64,000 nt of DNA from Bathynomus jamesi (GCA_023014485.1 JAJOZX010006158.1:186001-250000), one strand, 5' to 3'. Numbered from the stretch's first letter, positions 21,669 through 31,940 are shown. The notes: generated from the letters alone by a model not told the origin. Made by a program: numbers and translations.

Positions 21669-22267
21669 CCAAATTTTCCACCGGCTGACTCAAAACGCTA
21701 CAAGAATAATGAAAAAAAATTCACGAGCTAAACATCGTCACACGACAGTAACGCTCGAAGCCGAGAAGGCGCACTAAACCTCCAAGTTTTGTGAAAATGT
21801 GTACTACTAATTAAAGACAGTGTAAAGGTAGGCCTACCTAATCAATAACAATTAGGCCCACTGGGCGAAACAACAATAAACCTGAACTATAGTAGGCCTA
21901 CCGAAAATAACGACTACAATAATTACAACAACAACAACTCGCCTCGCTTGAGGATTTGGAAATTTTCAACAGATCGTCTGGGCGACAGGAAATCAACACA
22001 TACCGATAGTTTTTCCATACGAGGTTTCCTCTGTAGTCTTCAGTACAAAGAAATCCAGGCAGTTATATAACTTTTCTTGCAATGACAGTGATTATATTAT
22101 ATAATAATGATTGAAGAAACTTAAAATAATAATGCCGTCAAAAGAAATATTCAACAATATTCTCAAGATTACTTCAGTTACATTGTTTTTCTGTTTCTGA
22201 AAATATTTGCAAACTAAACGTTGCTCATTAGATGTACCAAATATCCATTAAAAAAGACCCAACGTCC
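21669..22267. other. Unassigned spacer
   Basis: No ORF, inverted repeat or microsatellite of note; includes AGGCCTACCTAATC and similar scattered TAGGCC motifs. Confidence 0.5.
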
Positions 22268-22275
22268 CTTTAACA

Positions 22276-22501
22276 TAGTGGTTCCCAAACTTTTATGGTG
22301 GCGACCCTGAATACAATATTGTCCTGGCCTGGCGACCCCGCTAAAACGCTGGTACATGCAGTGTTAATGACCAATCATTTTGATACGTTGTGTTTATATT
22401 CATATAGTTTGAATTTCGAATAAGGGAGGTTTTCAAAACGACCCTCAGGAACACCTTCGCGACCCTCATTTGGGTCGCGACCATGGGTTTGGGAACCACT
22501 G
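22276..22501. mobile_element. 226-bp hAT MITE
   Basis: Ends tAGTGGTTCCCAAAC and GTTTGGGAACCACTG; 8-bp TSD ctttaaca at 22268-22275 and 22502-22509. Internal GGCGACCC/GGGTCGCGACC pairs near the ends. No coding capacity. Confidence 0.88.
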
Positions 22502-22537
22502 CTTTAACATAAGACGGTCAAGCAGCTACAAAGCTAC

Positions 22538-22541
<4 letters not shown>

Positions 22542-22588
<47 letters not shown>
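22542..22588. repeat. (GA)n microsatellite
   Basis: About 23 units. Confidence 0.95.
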
Positions 22589-22591
<3 letters not shown>

Positions 22592-23136
22592 CAACCATAT
22601 ATAAAATTGAAAACACCAAACTCATTAAAAATTTTGCAAGAAAAAGCTATATCTTTTTTTTTTTATAGTTTTATATAAACCTTAATCTTGTAAAATCTTC
22701 TCATCACGTTTTCACATCATGTGCAGCTTTCTCTACATGCCTTTGTTTGATCCGCTTTACGAGAAAAAATATTTGCTTATTTTCAGAATTCATTTGTGTT
22801 CTAATATTGAACCTAGTTATTACTTACGTGTATACTAGACTTAACCAAGATTAAGATACAAGATAATGTGTCAGCTTTTATATATATACTCTGTCCTTCC
22901 AAACACTTAAAAAAATACTGCATAAAATTATTATTATTGGTTATTATTTCTTTTAAATAATCCAAACTCCAATAACGTAGGAAGCTTATTGCAAATGGCA
23001 GCTCATAAACGTTCTTGGATGGGAAAGAAATGAAAGCAAAAAAATTTATAATGAACTAAATATAATTTTTTTGTAATATTTTTATTGTGTATATGTGAAA
23101 ATATAAGCTATAAAATACAAGATATAAAATTTGATA
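22589..23136. other. AT-rich spacer left of the mariner with viral cargo
   Basis: No gene or repeat family recognised. Confidence 0.5.
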
Positions 23137-23236
23137 TACAGGGTGTACATAAAGTCAGGATCTATTTTTGTGAAGCACTTGGAAATTATATGGAATTCAA
23201 TCATAAAATGATAAAGTGGTAACATTTATTAAATAA

Positions 23237-23585
23237 TTAAGAGTAGGATTCGACGTGACGCCCATCAGTATCCCTGCACAGCTCAAATCGTTCCGCAGCA
23301 TTTCTAAACACATTCTGGAACATTTGCGGGGTTATGTTATCTGCAGCAGTTCGTATACGTGTACGTAAGTTTTCAAGACTCGTAAGGTTCGTCTGATAGA
23401 CGTGCGATTTGATAAAGCCCCATGCAACGAAATCTAAAGGGGTTAAATCTGGTGATCTCGCTGGCCAAGGTCTGTTGCTTCCGCGTCCGATCCAGCGATT
23501 TGGAAAACGTCCATTTAGATAATCCTGAACAATTTTGGCATAGTGACAAGGAGCACCATCATGTTGATTCTAAGGGGATAGGATT
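23237..23585 (-). pseudogene. DD41D mariner transposase C-terminus, left arm
   Basis: Minus strand: NQHDGAPCHYAKIVQDYLN, WIGRGSN, WPARSPDLTPLDFVAWGF, KSHVYQTNL, ending near 23237. The second aspartate (HDGA) and the third (PLDF) are 41 residues apart. N-terminal DNA-binding and first catalytic regions absent. Confidence 0.8.
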
Positions 23586-23613
23586 CGTGTCATAACATGA
23601 CGTAATGAGAATC

Positions 23614-23621
23614 TATAAATA
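23614..23621 (+). promoter_or_regulatory. TATA-like box upstream of the viral capsid ORF
   Basis: TATAAATA about 76 bp before the capsid ATG. Close upstream, TGACGTAATG (23599-23608) resembles the ACGTCAT repeats next to the origin-like hairpin. Position fits a viral promoter; activity is unknown. Confidence 0.4.
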
Positions 23622-23696
23622 GATCCAGTAATTGTTTAAACTTCATTCTTATCGTCGGTGTTGCATCGGAGTGACGTGTATTATTTACTGTTCAAG

Positions 23697-24380
23697 ATGT
23701 ATCGAAGAAGGAAGTTTGTTCCTCGAAAAAGGAAGTACGTTCCTCGGAGGAAACCTAAATGGCGTTCAAAGGAGAAGATAGTTACAGCTTCAATGAAATT
23801 TGTTTATTTATCTAAAAATACTTTTGGTGTTAATAGTGATGGGTTTTATACCTTGAGTTTGGATTTTCTAACTAAAGAGTCTAAATCTACCATTTTAAAT
23901 TTTAATTATTATCAAGTAACGGGTGTATCTTTTCATAGTATTCCAGAAATGAATATGTCTGGATATGTGATTAATTTTGAAGATTCAATAGGTCGTAAGA
24001 AGGGGGGTAGGGAAAGATTGGAGGGACCTAATGTAGGGATATCTCCATCTCCATATTTAATTGTTCCAAATTGTGTTTTGTTTGAACCTAATCTTGACTC
24101 GTCTCATAGTGCAGAGCAAGTAATGCATCATCCAAGAACAAAGTGGTTCTCACCTTTTAAAGAGTTTAGAATGTATCGTAGATTGAAACAGGTCTGTGAG
24201 TTAGGTGATGCAGTAACTGCTCAATTCCCTAATACTTTAATGAAAATATCTACAAATGATTTAACTAAACCGTTAGGTCGTATTTATGTTGGTAAATATA
24301 CCCCTGAAGGATCTCAAAAAATGAGTATGCATTTACATATGTTAATCGTATTGTATTTTATGTTAAGCTGTATGGTATGA
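23697..24380 (+). CDS. Endogenous circovirus-like capsid protein (Cap)
   Basis: 227-codon ORF. The capsid protein of circoviruses packages the single-stranded DNA genome and carries its nuclear import signal in a basic N-terminus. Seen here: about 27 N-terminal residues packed with Arg/Lys (MYRRRKFVPRKRKYVPRRK), then a beta-rich body with no membrane segment, total size like a circovirus Cap. I chose the ATG at 23697 because the basic tail starts there; an upstream ATG at 23658 would add 13 non-basic residues. A 1-nt shift in the A run at 24316-24321 probably alters the last 20 or so codons. An origin-like hairpin at 24455 and its own TATA-like and AATAAA signals support the viral call. No replicase gene is present. 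Confidence 0.82.
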   Translation: MYRRRKFVPRKRKYVPRRKPKWRSKEKIVTASMKFVYLSKNTFGVNSDGFYTLSLDFLTKESKSTILNFNYYQVTGVSFHSIPEMNMSGYVINFEDSIGRKKGGRERLEGPNVGISPSPYLIVPNCVLFEPNLDSSHSAEQVMHHPRTKWFSPFKEFRMYRRLKQVCELGDAVTAQFPNTLMKISTNDLTKPLGRIYVGKYTPEGSQKMSMHLHMLIVLYFMLSCMV

Positions 24381-24383
24381 AAC

Positions 24384-24403
24384 AATAAAAAAAAAAAAAA
24401 AAA
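24384..24403 (+). terminator. AATAAA signal and A-run after the capsid ORF
   Basis: AATAAA lies four bases past the capsid stop and runs into a 17-nt A tract. It could be a poly(A) signal of the viral gene, or the A tract may mark a reverse-transcribed tail; the origin hairpin further on favours DNA integration. Confidence 0.45.
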
Positions 24404-24454
24404 TTTGGTTCACCCTGTATTATTTGCCTTTTTTGGATTACCCTGTATCTGTGC
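24404..24454. repeat. Two mariner-end-like motifs
   Basis: TTTGGTTCACCCTGTAT (24404-24420) matches the right end of the MITE at 25778-26002, and GGATTACCCTGTAT follows at 24435. They may be a separate small insertion between the capsid gene and the hairpin. Confidence 0.35.
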
Positions 24455-24486
24455 GATTTTTGCTCTAGTATTACCAAGCAAAAATC
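24455..24486 (+). other. Circovirus-type replication-origin stem-loop
   Basis: Perfect 10-bp stem GATTTTTGCT/AGCAAAAATC with a 12-nt loop holding the nonanucleotide TAGTATTAC (24466-24474). In circoviruses and relatives, Rep nicks within such a nonanucleotide to start rolling-circle replication. Here it lies 3' of the capsid ORF on the same strand. Confidence 0.85.
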
Positions 24487-24518
24487 AGCACAACACACAA
24501 TTACAGGAATAGAAACTG

Positions 24519-24536
24519 ACGTCATGAAAACGTCAT
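24519..24536 (+). repeat. Iteron-like ACGTCAT repeats beside the origin hairpin
   Basis: ACGTCAT at 24519-24525 and 24530-24536, one helical turn (11 bp) apart, 33 bp after the stem. Rep proteins of these viruses bind short direct repeats near the hairpin; the match is suggestive only. Confidence 0.4.
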
Positions 24537-24787
24537 ACATTTCTTGCTTATAGAACATCCGGTCCACATCCTGTTTACCTTTTTTATTTCTTTTCATTCT
24601 TTTCAGCCTTTAAATGACTGATTTTGAAAATAATAATGATGGTCTGCAGAGCGCCCTCTGCAAGAGTTAGAGCCTCGCCAGAGGTAGTTAGATGTACGAA
24701 GTTTTTTTTGTGTTTGGCCAAACAATATTGGTTACAGAGATTTTTAAGGTTTGGTTAGTATTGTAGTATTCATATGGGTAGAGTACC

Positions 24788-24998
24788 TAAGTTTTCAAGA
24801 CTCGTAATCTTCGTCTGATAGACGTGCGACTCGATAAAGCCCCATGCAAAGAAATCTAAAGGGGTTAAATCTGGTCATCTCGCGACACAAGGTCTGTTGC
24901 TTCCGCGTCCGATCCAGCGATTTGGAAAACGTCCATTTAGATAATCCTGAACAATTTTGGCATAGTGACAAGGAGCACCATCATGTTGATAGACGACG
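24788..24998 (-). pseudogene. Duplicated mariner transposase fragment, right side of viral insert
   Basis: Direct repeat of 23368-23585 (begins TAAGTTTTCAAGACTCG, ends before GGGGATAGGATT), with about ten differences by eye. Encodes the same C-terminal region including the PLDF aspartate. Confidence 0.75.
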
Positions 24999-25017
24999 GG
25001 GATAGGATTGTTAGTAC

Positions 25018-25364
25018 CGTCGTCTATCAACATGATGGTGCTCCTTGTCACTATGCCAAAATTGTTCAGGATTATCTAAATTCTAAATGGACGTTTTCCA
25101 AATCGCTGGATCGGACGCGGAGGCAACAGACCTTGGCCAGCGAGATCACCAGATTTAACCCCTTTAGATTTCTTTGCATGGGGCTTTATCAAATCGCACG
25201 TCTATCAGACGAAGATTACGAGTCTTGAAAACTTACGTACACGTATACGAACTGCTGCAGATAACATAACCCCGCAAATGCTCCAGAATGTGTTTAGAAA
25301 TGCTGCGGAACGATTTGAGCTGTGCAGGGATACTGATGGGCGTCACGTCGAATCCTACTCTTAA
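25018..25364 (+). pseudogene. DD41D mariner transposase C-terminus, right arm
   Basis: Inverted counterpart of 23237-23585: VYQHDGAPCHYAKIVQDYLN, later ENLRTRIRTAADNITPQ and DTDGRHVESYS before TAA at 25362-25364. Small indels relative to the left arm shift the frame near 25085-25110. Confidence 0.75.
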
Positions 25365-25464
25365 TTATTTAATAAATGTTACCACTTTATCATTTTATAA
25401 TTGAATTCCATATAATTTCCAAGTGCTTCACAAAAATAGATCCTGACTTTATGTACACCCTGTA

Positions 25465-25719
25465 TAACGGCGCATTTTTGTATATCTTGTACCCAAGATT
25501 CGAATCCCGGAGGGGGATAAATTTTTCATGTCGTTTGACGTTACGAAGGAGGCAAGGTAATTCAAAATATTATTAACATTAAAATATTTTGTAATAAATA
25601 CTATTTTTAAACGTTCTACATATAATTTCAACAACAGATCTTTGTATTTGCATCTATACTGTAAAACGCCTTCCCAACTTCAATTATTGCGAAAAATTTG
25701 TACAAAGAAGTAGATTAAA

Positions 25720-25720
<1 letters not shown>
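25465..25720. other. Spacer with isolated tRNA B-box-like motif
   Basis: 25498-25511 reads GATTCGAATCCCGG, like an RNA polymerase III B box, but no A box or cloverleaf is evident; possibly a SINE scrap. 25678-25720 repeats the segment at 19066. Confidence 0.3.

Positions 25721-25773
<53 letters not shown>
25721..25773. repeat. (TA)n microsatellite
   Basis: Uninterrupted. Confidence 0.95.
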
Positions 25774-25777
<4 letters not shown>

Positions 25778-25997
25778 CACGGTGAACCAAAAGTAGGTGG
25801 ACAGTTGGTTGAATACGGTTTGTGTTATATTATATTATAACTATGGTGTTCATTATAACTATGGTGTTTGTGTTTTATTATATTAAATATTATAACTAAA
25901 TTTATTTAAATTTTATTTTGTATTATAGTATACAAAAAAATTAAATATGTATTCTCAAAATAAACGTTATCATTTACTGTCCACCTACATTTGGTTC

Positions 25998-26002
<5 letters not shown>
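25778..26002. mobile_element. 225-bp mariner-type MITE
   Basis: Ends GGTGAACCAAAAGTAGGTGG and the mirror CCACCTACATTTGGTTCACC, next to TA-rich flanks. AT-rich interior, no ORF. (TA)n tracts adjoin both sides. Confidence 0.75.
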
Positions 26003-26047
<45 letters not shown>

Positions 26048-26050
26048 TAC
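26003..26050. repeat. (TA)n microsatellite
   Basis: Abuts the right end of the MITE. Confidence 0.95.
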
Positions 26051-26069
26051 ACCTCATTAACCTCGTTGA

Positions 26070-27880
26070 TGTTCCGTGTGTTGGTCTCTCTTCACATGAA
26101 GGTCAAGCTAGTGGCCCCGCCTCTAAGCCTGACTTGGTGGAAGAGCGAGTTGCTTTCTTGCGCTCTCCACCGCACATAGCCAGGTACACTCGGCTCATCT
26201 GGTACCGTCCTGAGCCAGGCATCTAGTCTTCTTTTGAAGACTTCAACTTTGACCCCTGTAACGTTTCTGAGGTCGTTTGGAAGCTGGTTAAAAAGTCTTG
26301 GTCCCCTGACAACCAAGCTATTTTCCTTCAGTGTTGAAGAGCTCCCTTGTTGGGCCTTTAATTTGGGAACGGTACACATTCTGCCTTTCCTATTTTCCAG
26401 CGTTGTTTGAATGGTAATTGGGTTTAGTTTTAGGTTTGGTACCAGTTTTTCGATCATTTTCCATATGTAGATTTTGGTGTACCTCTTTCTTCTTCTTTCC
26501 ATCCAGGGAATACAGATTTAGTTTACATAATCTTTCCCAGTAGTTGAGCTCTTTGCAGCCATCAATCTTTGCTATGAAATGTCTGAGTTTCTTCGTCTAT
26601 TAGTTTCTTCCTTTTAACTTGGGGATGTCAAGACTAAGCAGCATTCAAGTTTTTGTATAATCAGTGTTTTTAGTAGGGGAATCATTACTGTCCTGTCCCT
26701 TCTTTTGAACGTTCTTAGTACCTGTCCCGCGACTCTTTTTGCTTTGTTTAACGCCATCTGATTTTGTGTTTCGAATTTCGCATCATCGATCATTATTACA
26801 CCCAGATCGATCGCTTTCGAGCTTCTCTGAATTTCCTGTTTATCTGGAGCATAATATGCAGTCTGTGTAAGTTCCTCATTTCTACCATATCTCAAGAGCT
26901 GAAATTTCTCGGTGTTAAATGTCATATTGTTATCTTCTGACCATGTGTATATTTTGTTTGTGTCCCTCTGCAAGGCCTCCACTTCATTTGCATCGCTGAT
27001 TTTTCTGCTGATCGTTGTATCCTCTGCAAAGGATGTTACTATACTGTTGCTGTTTACTCCACTGTCTATGTCTGTTAGCATGATAATGAACAGGAGTGGG
27101 GCAGTACTGTAACCTTGTGGTACTGAGCTGCGTACTTCCGATTCTGATGATGATATACCTTGAATTTTGACGACCTGTAGACGTTTTCTAAGGAAGTTGT
27201 GGATCCATTTTCCAACTTTGCCTGTTATTCCCATATATTTCACTTTATGTGCTATCATACCATGATCACATTTGTCGAAAGCTTCAGCAAAATCCGTGTA
27301 ATGACATCGTAGTTGTCATTGCCTTCCAGTGCATCTAGGATTTTGTTGTAGTGTTCTATTAATTGTGATAGGCATGATCTACCTGATCGGAATCCGTGCT
27401 GATTTTCGATGAATCTTTCCAGTGTCTCCAAGAAATCATAGATTTTCTCTCTAACTACTCTTTCAAATACTTTGGTGAGTGGGACGTCAATGACACTGGT
27501 CTATCGTTCTTTGCTTGAGATCTATCTATTCCCTCCTTTATATATAGGGACAATGTTTGCTCTTTTGAAAATGGTCGGTATTTCCCCAGTGTCTAGGGAT
27601 CTTCTCCAATCTCCATATCCAGTATAAGGGTGTAGCTATTTCACTTTTGCAATTTTTAATCAATAATGCGTTCCAGTTGTCCGGACCTGCAGCTGGATGT
27701 GGTTTAATTTGTCCTATAGCTCTCGCTACATCTTTTGGGGTAAAATCAAAGTCCGTTATACACTCTCCTTGTAATTTCTCTTCAAAGAATGCATCTATGT
27801 CAGGTATCGCTTTGTCACTTTTTTGGTGTACTGAAGACTGAGTCATACTGGCTCTCACTGTTTCAGATATTTCTTTTAGA
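26070..27880 (-). pseudogene. LINE family B reverse transcriptase, nearly complete RT domain
   Basis: Minus strand, three main blocks. 27538-27858: DFTPKDVARAIGQIKPHPAAGPDNW. 26614-27258: GITGKVGKWIHNFLRKRLQVV, VPQGYSTAPLLFIIMLTDID, then FAEDTTI where FADDT is expected, so one catalytic aspartate is replaced. 26092-26502: VRGPRLFNQLPNDLRN and VEVFKRRLDAWL tail. Frameshifts lie between blocks (near 27270-27530) and the endonuclease is missing. CR1/Jockey-like. A fragment of the same type sits at 46330-46780. Confidence 0.85.
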
Positions 27881-27904
27881 TCGTCGGTTAGTTATCTCTT
27901 TTCC

Positions 27905-27906
<2 letters not shown>

Positions 27907-27959
<53 letters not shown>
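27907..27959. repeat. (CA)n microsatellite
   Basis: About 26 units. Confidence 0.95.
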
Positions 27960-27961
<2 letters not shown>

Positions 27962-28529
27962 TATATAGCATATATATAGCATCTCCCAGGCCTCGGAGGT
28001 CGAGATACTCCTCCCGCATTCAAACAACTACCCAACCAACCCAGGAGATCGACACTCGGTGAAGGGAAGGACGGTTAGGTGGTGTGGATAGGCATAGGAG
28101 AAGCAGGCCCCCTAAACCGGTACCCTCGGCATCGCCGCCTGTGCAGAAAGTTAGCCCTTTCTTCTCTGAAGTCAACCCCTCAAATGAGGAATGTGATGTT
28201 CGATGCATGGTGGAAGTAGTGTCTGGCGAATACAGTAACTTACTAATTACTTAACTGAACACTAGATCCCCATGTTGCATTGTTGCAAGTCATTCAGGGT
28301 AGTAATCACTGAGGAGAATGTACAATTTATCCCCTGTAATGTGAGTCAGTGGCCTGAAGGCATTATTGTGAACGAATATATTTACGTTTATAGGAGAGGT
28401 AGGAGCGCCGTAAGTAGCAACAGTAATAATAGGCACTTGAATAATAATGCCTAAACTAATGATAATAATAGTGATGGTATTTGTGGTAATGGTGGTAGTT
28501 GTGATTGTATTAATAATTATAATATAAAT
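27960..28529. other. Possible LINE 5' leader; no gene
   Basis: 28020-28200 is relatively GC-rich (CCCTAAACCGGTACCC region). 28400-28520 has trinucleotide-like AATAATA/GGTGGTAG runs. It may be the 5' UTR of the LINE that starts at about 28530. Confidence 0.35.
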
Positions 28530-28787
28530 TTTCTATCATTCATGGCGGCTAACTTGGAAATAGTTTCGTGTAACGTAAAGTCATTAAGGAATTCAATTGT
28601 AGATGTTCATAAACTCTGTGACAGGCAGATTTGATATTCCTGCAAGAGCTAAAATCTCTCTCTACCATCCATGATGACTTTATATATCATGCCTCCTCAG
28701 CAGTAGACTTATCAAATGAGTAATTATACGATCGGCCTTTTGGTGGAATTACATTCTTAATAAGAAAAAAATTGTCAAAATACATAC

Positions 28788-29004
28788 AATTTTGGATCAC
28801 TTGAAGATCAAGGCCCCCCCAGCCTTCTTTAGTTAGCCTTATAAAGCTAACTAACGAAAATATCACGATCTAACCTAACACAATCGTCAAGGGCGTACAG
28901 TTGACCTAACGATTGGCTAGGTTAGGTCGTGATATTTTCGTTAGTTAGCCTTATAAGGCTAACTAGAGAAGCTGGGGTACCTGATCTTCAGGTGATCCAA
29001 AATT
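28788..29004. mobile_element. Palindromic MITE of the CTAACC core family, copy 2
   Basis: Inserted in the LINE endonuclease region. Arms: TTTTGGATCACTTGAAGATC outermost, CCCCAGC, AGTTAGCCTTATAAAGC, TAACGAAAATATCACG, mirrored on the right. Centre AATCGTCAAGGGCGTACAG is shared with copy 3. Confidence 0.8.
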
Positions 29005-30837
29005 TTTAACAAGTGATAATGTAAGGTCATTAGGAATTGAATTGCAAGTGAACAATGATTGCATATTAATTGTAACCTGCTATTTACCATACAACAACGG
29101 CAGTAATCTAGATGAATACATTGATTTGTACAAAATTAAGTCTATCAGATAATTCCAAATATTCTCATATATAATGGGGGACTTTAATACGCATGTGAAC
29201 TCGAATTTGTTTTGGTAGAATTGGGTAACATGTGGGATTCTGCTAAATTAAGTACAAGTGATGTAAAAGTATGAGGTGTAACTAGTGGTAATTTTACATA
29301 TGTTAGTGATACGAGTGGTACCACTAAGTGGATTGATCATTGTCTCACTAGTAATAATCTAAAGGATCAAATTGGTAGTGTTCATATTCTGCATGATTTC
29401 CTTCTTCCTGATCATAGACCAATAGAATTATTAATTTTACTAACGTGTATGAAACACGACATAACAAGAACTCAACAGGTAAGAATAATCACGTCGACTG
29501 GTTTAATGTTAATATGCAGCAGAGAATAGAATATAAGGACAACAGGTCACCTCTTTAATAATTTAGAAATTTTGCATCTCTCCTGTAGTAATCTTTGTTC
29601 AAATGATTCTCACTGTAAACTCATCTTTACTATAATGGAACTGATTCTGTCTATCTATTTATCTTTCTGTGGAAAAAGTCGCAGTAAGTAATTTCATACA
29701 GAAGATTTTGAAAAGAAATTATCAAGGCAGCGAAAGCTTAATATTTACTTTAAGTTCACGAGGAATTTAGATTTTAAGTGCAGCTTCACAAATCCTGACA
29801 TAATGGGTTCGGATGTGAAGCTTAAGATTTTTATGGTTGCGTTCTTTTCTATAGTTTTACTGACCGAATGACTAATAAATTTCACAAAGGTGGATGGAAT
29901 TTTTTACAAGCGTCCACAGACTATTTAAACTGGTGATGATTATTAGAATGAGGTGTTGATGTTAGATGTACTCGTATGTTAGAGTTGATGTTTATGTTAG
30001 AATAAGGAAATAATTATTTGAAACAGGATTTTTTTTATTTCCTTTTTCATGTTTGTATAAACAGTTGTTTGGAATTAGGTGGGGCCGCAGGCCTACCAAT
30101 TCGGCCCCAGCACCGCATGTACATAAATGGGCCCATTTTTAGCTAGTAATAATAATTTATATCCCTGTTAAGAGAAGCAGGAAAGCCCCTGATTAAATCT
30201 TACAACTATCATACTAAGATTATTCCTGGACGGAATGATTTTATTGTCCTCTGAAGAGGGAATCGAAAGACACCTACGATTTATGGTGCCTTCATGGTAG
30301 ACCCAGATTAGGACCGGTTTACATGAATATGTGTAGAAGTAGGGGTCACTATAAAGCAGCTATAAGGCGATGTAAACAGGAAAATTTTATTCGAGCATCA
30401 AAAGCCTGCGAGACTAACTTAAATAATGATGACAAATTTTGGAAATTCGTTAAGAATGAAACGGGTGTCATAACTGCCCTCCTACCAACAATCGACGGGG
30501 TCTCGGGGGAAGAAGAAATTGCAAGGCAGTGGAAAAACCACTATTCAAACATTCTTAACCCTAGACTGCATAGGCGAATCAAATTATCATGCGTAGCGGG
30601 GCCCAACTGAACCCAGCTATGCATTCTAGGATTAATAGTAAGAGAAAGGCTAATCTTAAAATAGGCTGCAGCAAAATGCCCGTGGGAGGGCTCAGGGAAA
30701 ATGCTTTGATATCAGTTACTGAAGTTTAAAGGTTAATTAAAGAGTTAAAGACTGGTAGGATAGATGACCTATCGAATGAGCACTTAAAATATGCCAATGA
30801 CGTGGTGTGTCTGCATATCTCATTGCTCCCTCTTTTA

Positions 30838-30900
30838 GAGGGATACAACTATGAGCAAGTATAGCTGAATCAGCTATACTTGCTCACAGTTATATCCCTG
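30838..30900. repeat. 63-bp near-perfect hairpin in LINE family D
   Basis: GAGCAAGTATAGCTGA is immediately followed by its mirror TCAGCTATACTTGCTC, with outer arms AGGGATACAACTAT and mirrored. Lies between RT blocks and breaks the frame. Confidence 0.75.
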
Positions 30901-31940
30901 CAGAGTTCATGAAGGTATATATTTTGCCTCTTGTCAAAAGTAAGTATGAGAGCATTCTATCCAGCAATAATTACAGGCCTATTTTTGCCGTCATCTCCTG
31001 CTTCTCGAAACTACTAGAGAAACTCTTGTTACACGATTAAATGATTACTTATGGATATCTCCTAATCAGTTTGGTTTTAAAAAGCGCCACTCAACTGATC
31101 TATATATATCTATGTATTGAAAGAAATTATGTTTAAATACACTGACAGTAATTCAACTATTCATAGTTGTTTCCTAGATACAAGTATGGCATATGATAGG
31201 ATAGAGTGAACCACAATACTTTATTTAAAAAACTACGACAGGAAAGTTCCTATGTACAATGTACATATTAAACTTATTGAAATTTTGGTATAACCACCAA
31301 TGTTTTATAGTTAAGTGGGGGCAATGTATACTATCCGACTGTTCTGATTCCTCCTGCCGGGTGAAGCAAGGCTCTTGCTCTCTCCTCTGCTATTTAATAT
31401 GTATATTGAAGGATTAATTGCTTCACTTAATGAGGCAACAGTTGGATGTTGTATAGATAACATAAGGATAAATAACTTAACTTATGCCAATGATATAGTG
31501 TTAATAAGTCCTTCTGTTAAAAGTCTGGATTGTCTGCTAAAAGTCTGCGAATTATATTCGCAGAAACATGATATTCTTTTTACTGTTACAAACACTAAAG
31601 TTACGCAATTCCATCCCAAAAGCTCTAATCAGCCAGGTGATATTAGTTTCAAAATGAGAGGTAAATCAATAGAGGGAAGTACAAGAATTTAAGTATTTGG
31701 GTCAAATTATCACCAACTCCTTAAGTGATAACTCGGATACCGTGTAGAAAAAAATATACAGTGTAAGCATATCGAAGCCTCTGTGCTAAAGCGAATATGA
31801 CAAATTCCAGTTCTGTACAAGTGAAGCTAAAGACACACTCTTTCGTACTTTCTGCAGTAATATATACGGACAGCAACTCTGAGTGAATTATAAAAAGGGT
31901 CTGATAGAACCCTAAATTTATGATACACAGACCTTTTAGA

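Larger units (their letters stand above)
23139..25462. mobile_element. Foldback DD41D mariner carrying circovirus-like DNA
   Basis: Ends CAGGGTGTACATAAAGTC at 23139 and its mirror at 25445-25462, each next to TA. Arms of about 445 bp (23139-23585 and 25018-25462) are reverse complements of each other and encode the transposase C-terminus. Between them lie viral DNA (about 23586-24787) and a second, direct partial copy of the left arm (24788-24998), which forms a tight hairpin with the right arm around an 18-bp loop. Whether the whole 2.3-kb unit ever moved as one is inference. Confidence 0.8.

Noticed and set aside
24600..24787. Possible start of a viral replicase downstream of the origin (ATG at 24613)
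   Set aside because: The frame stops after 17 codons and shows no rolling-circle motif; no Rep coding was found anywhere in the insert.
25498..25511. tRNA gene from the GATTCGAATCCCGG motif
   Set aside because: No A box or cloverleaf around it.
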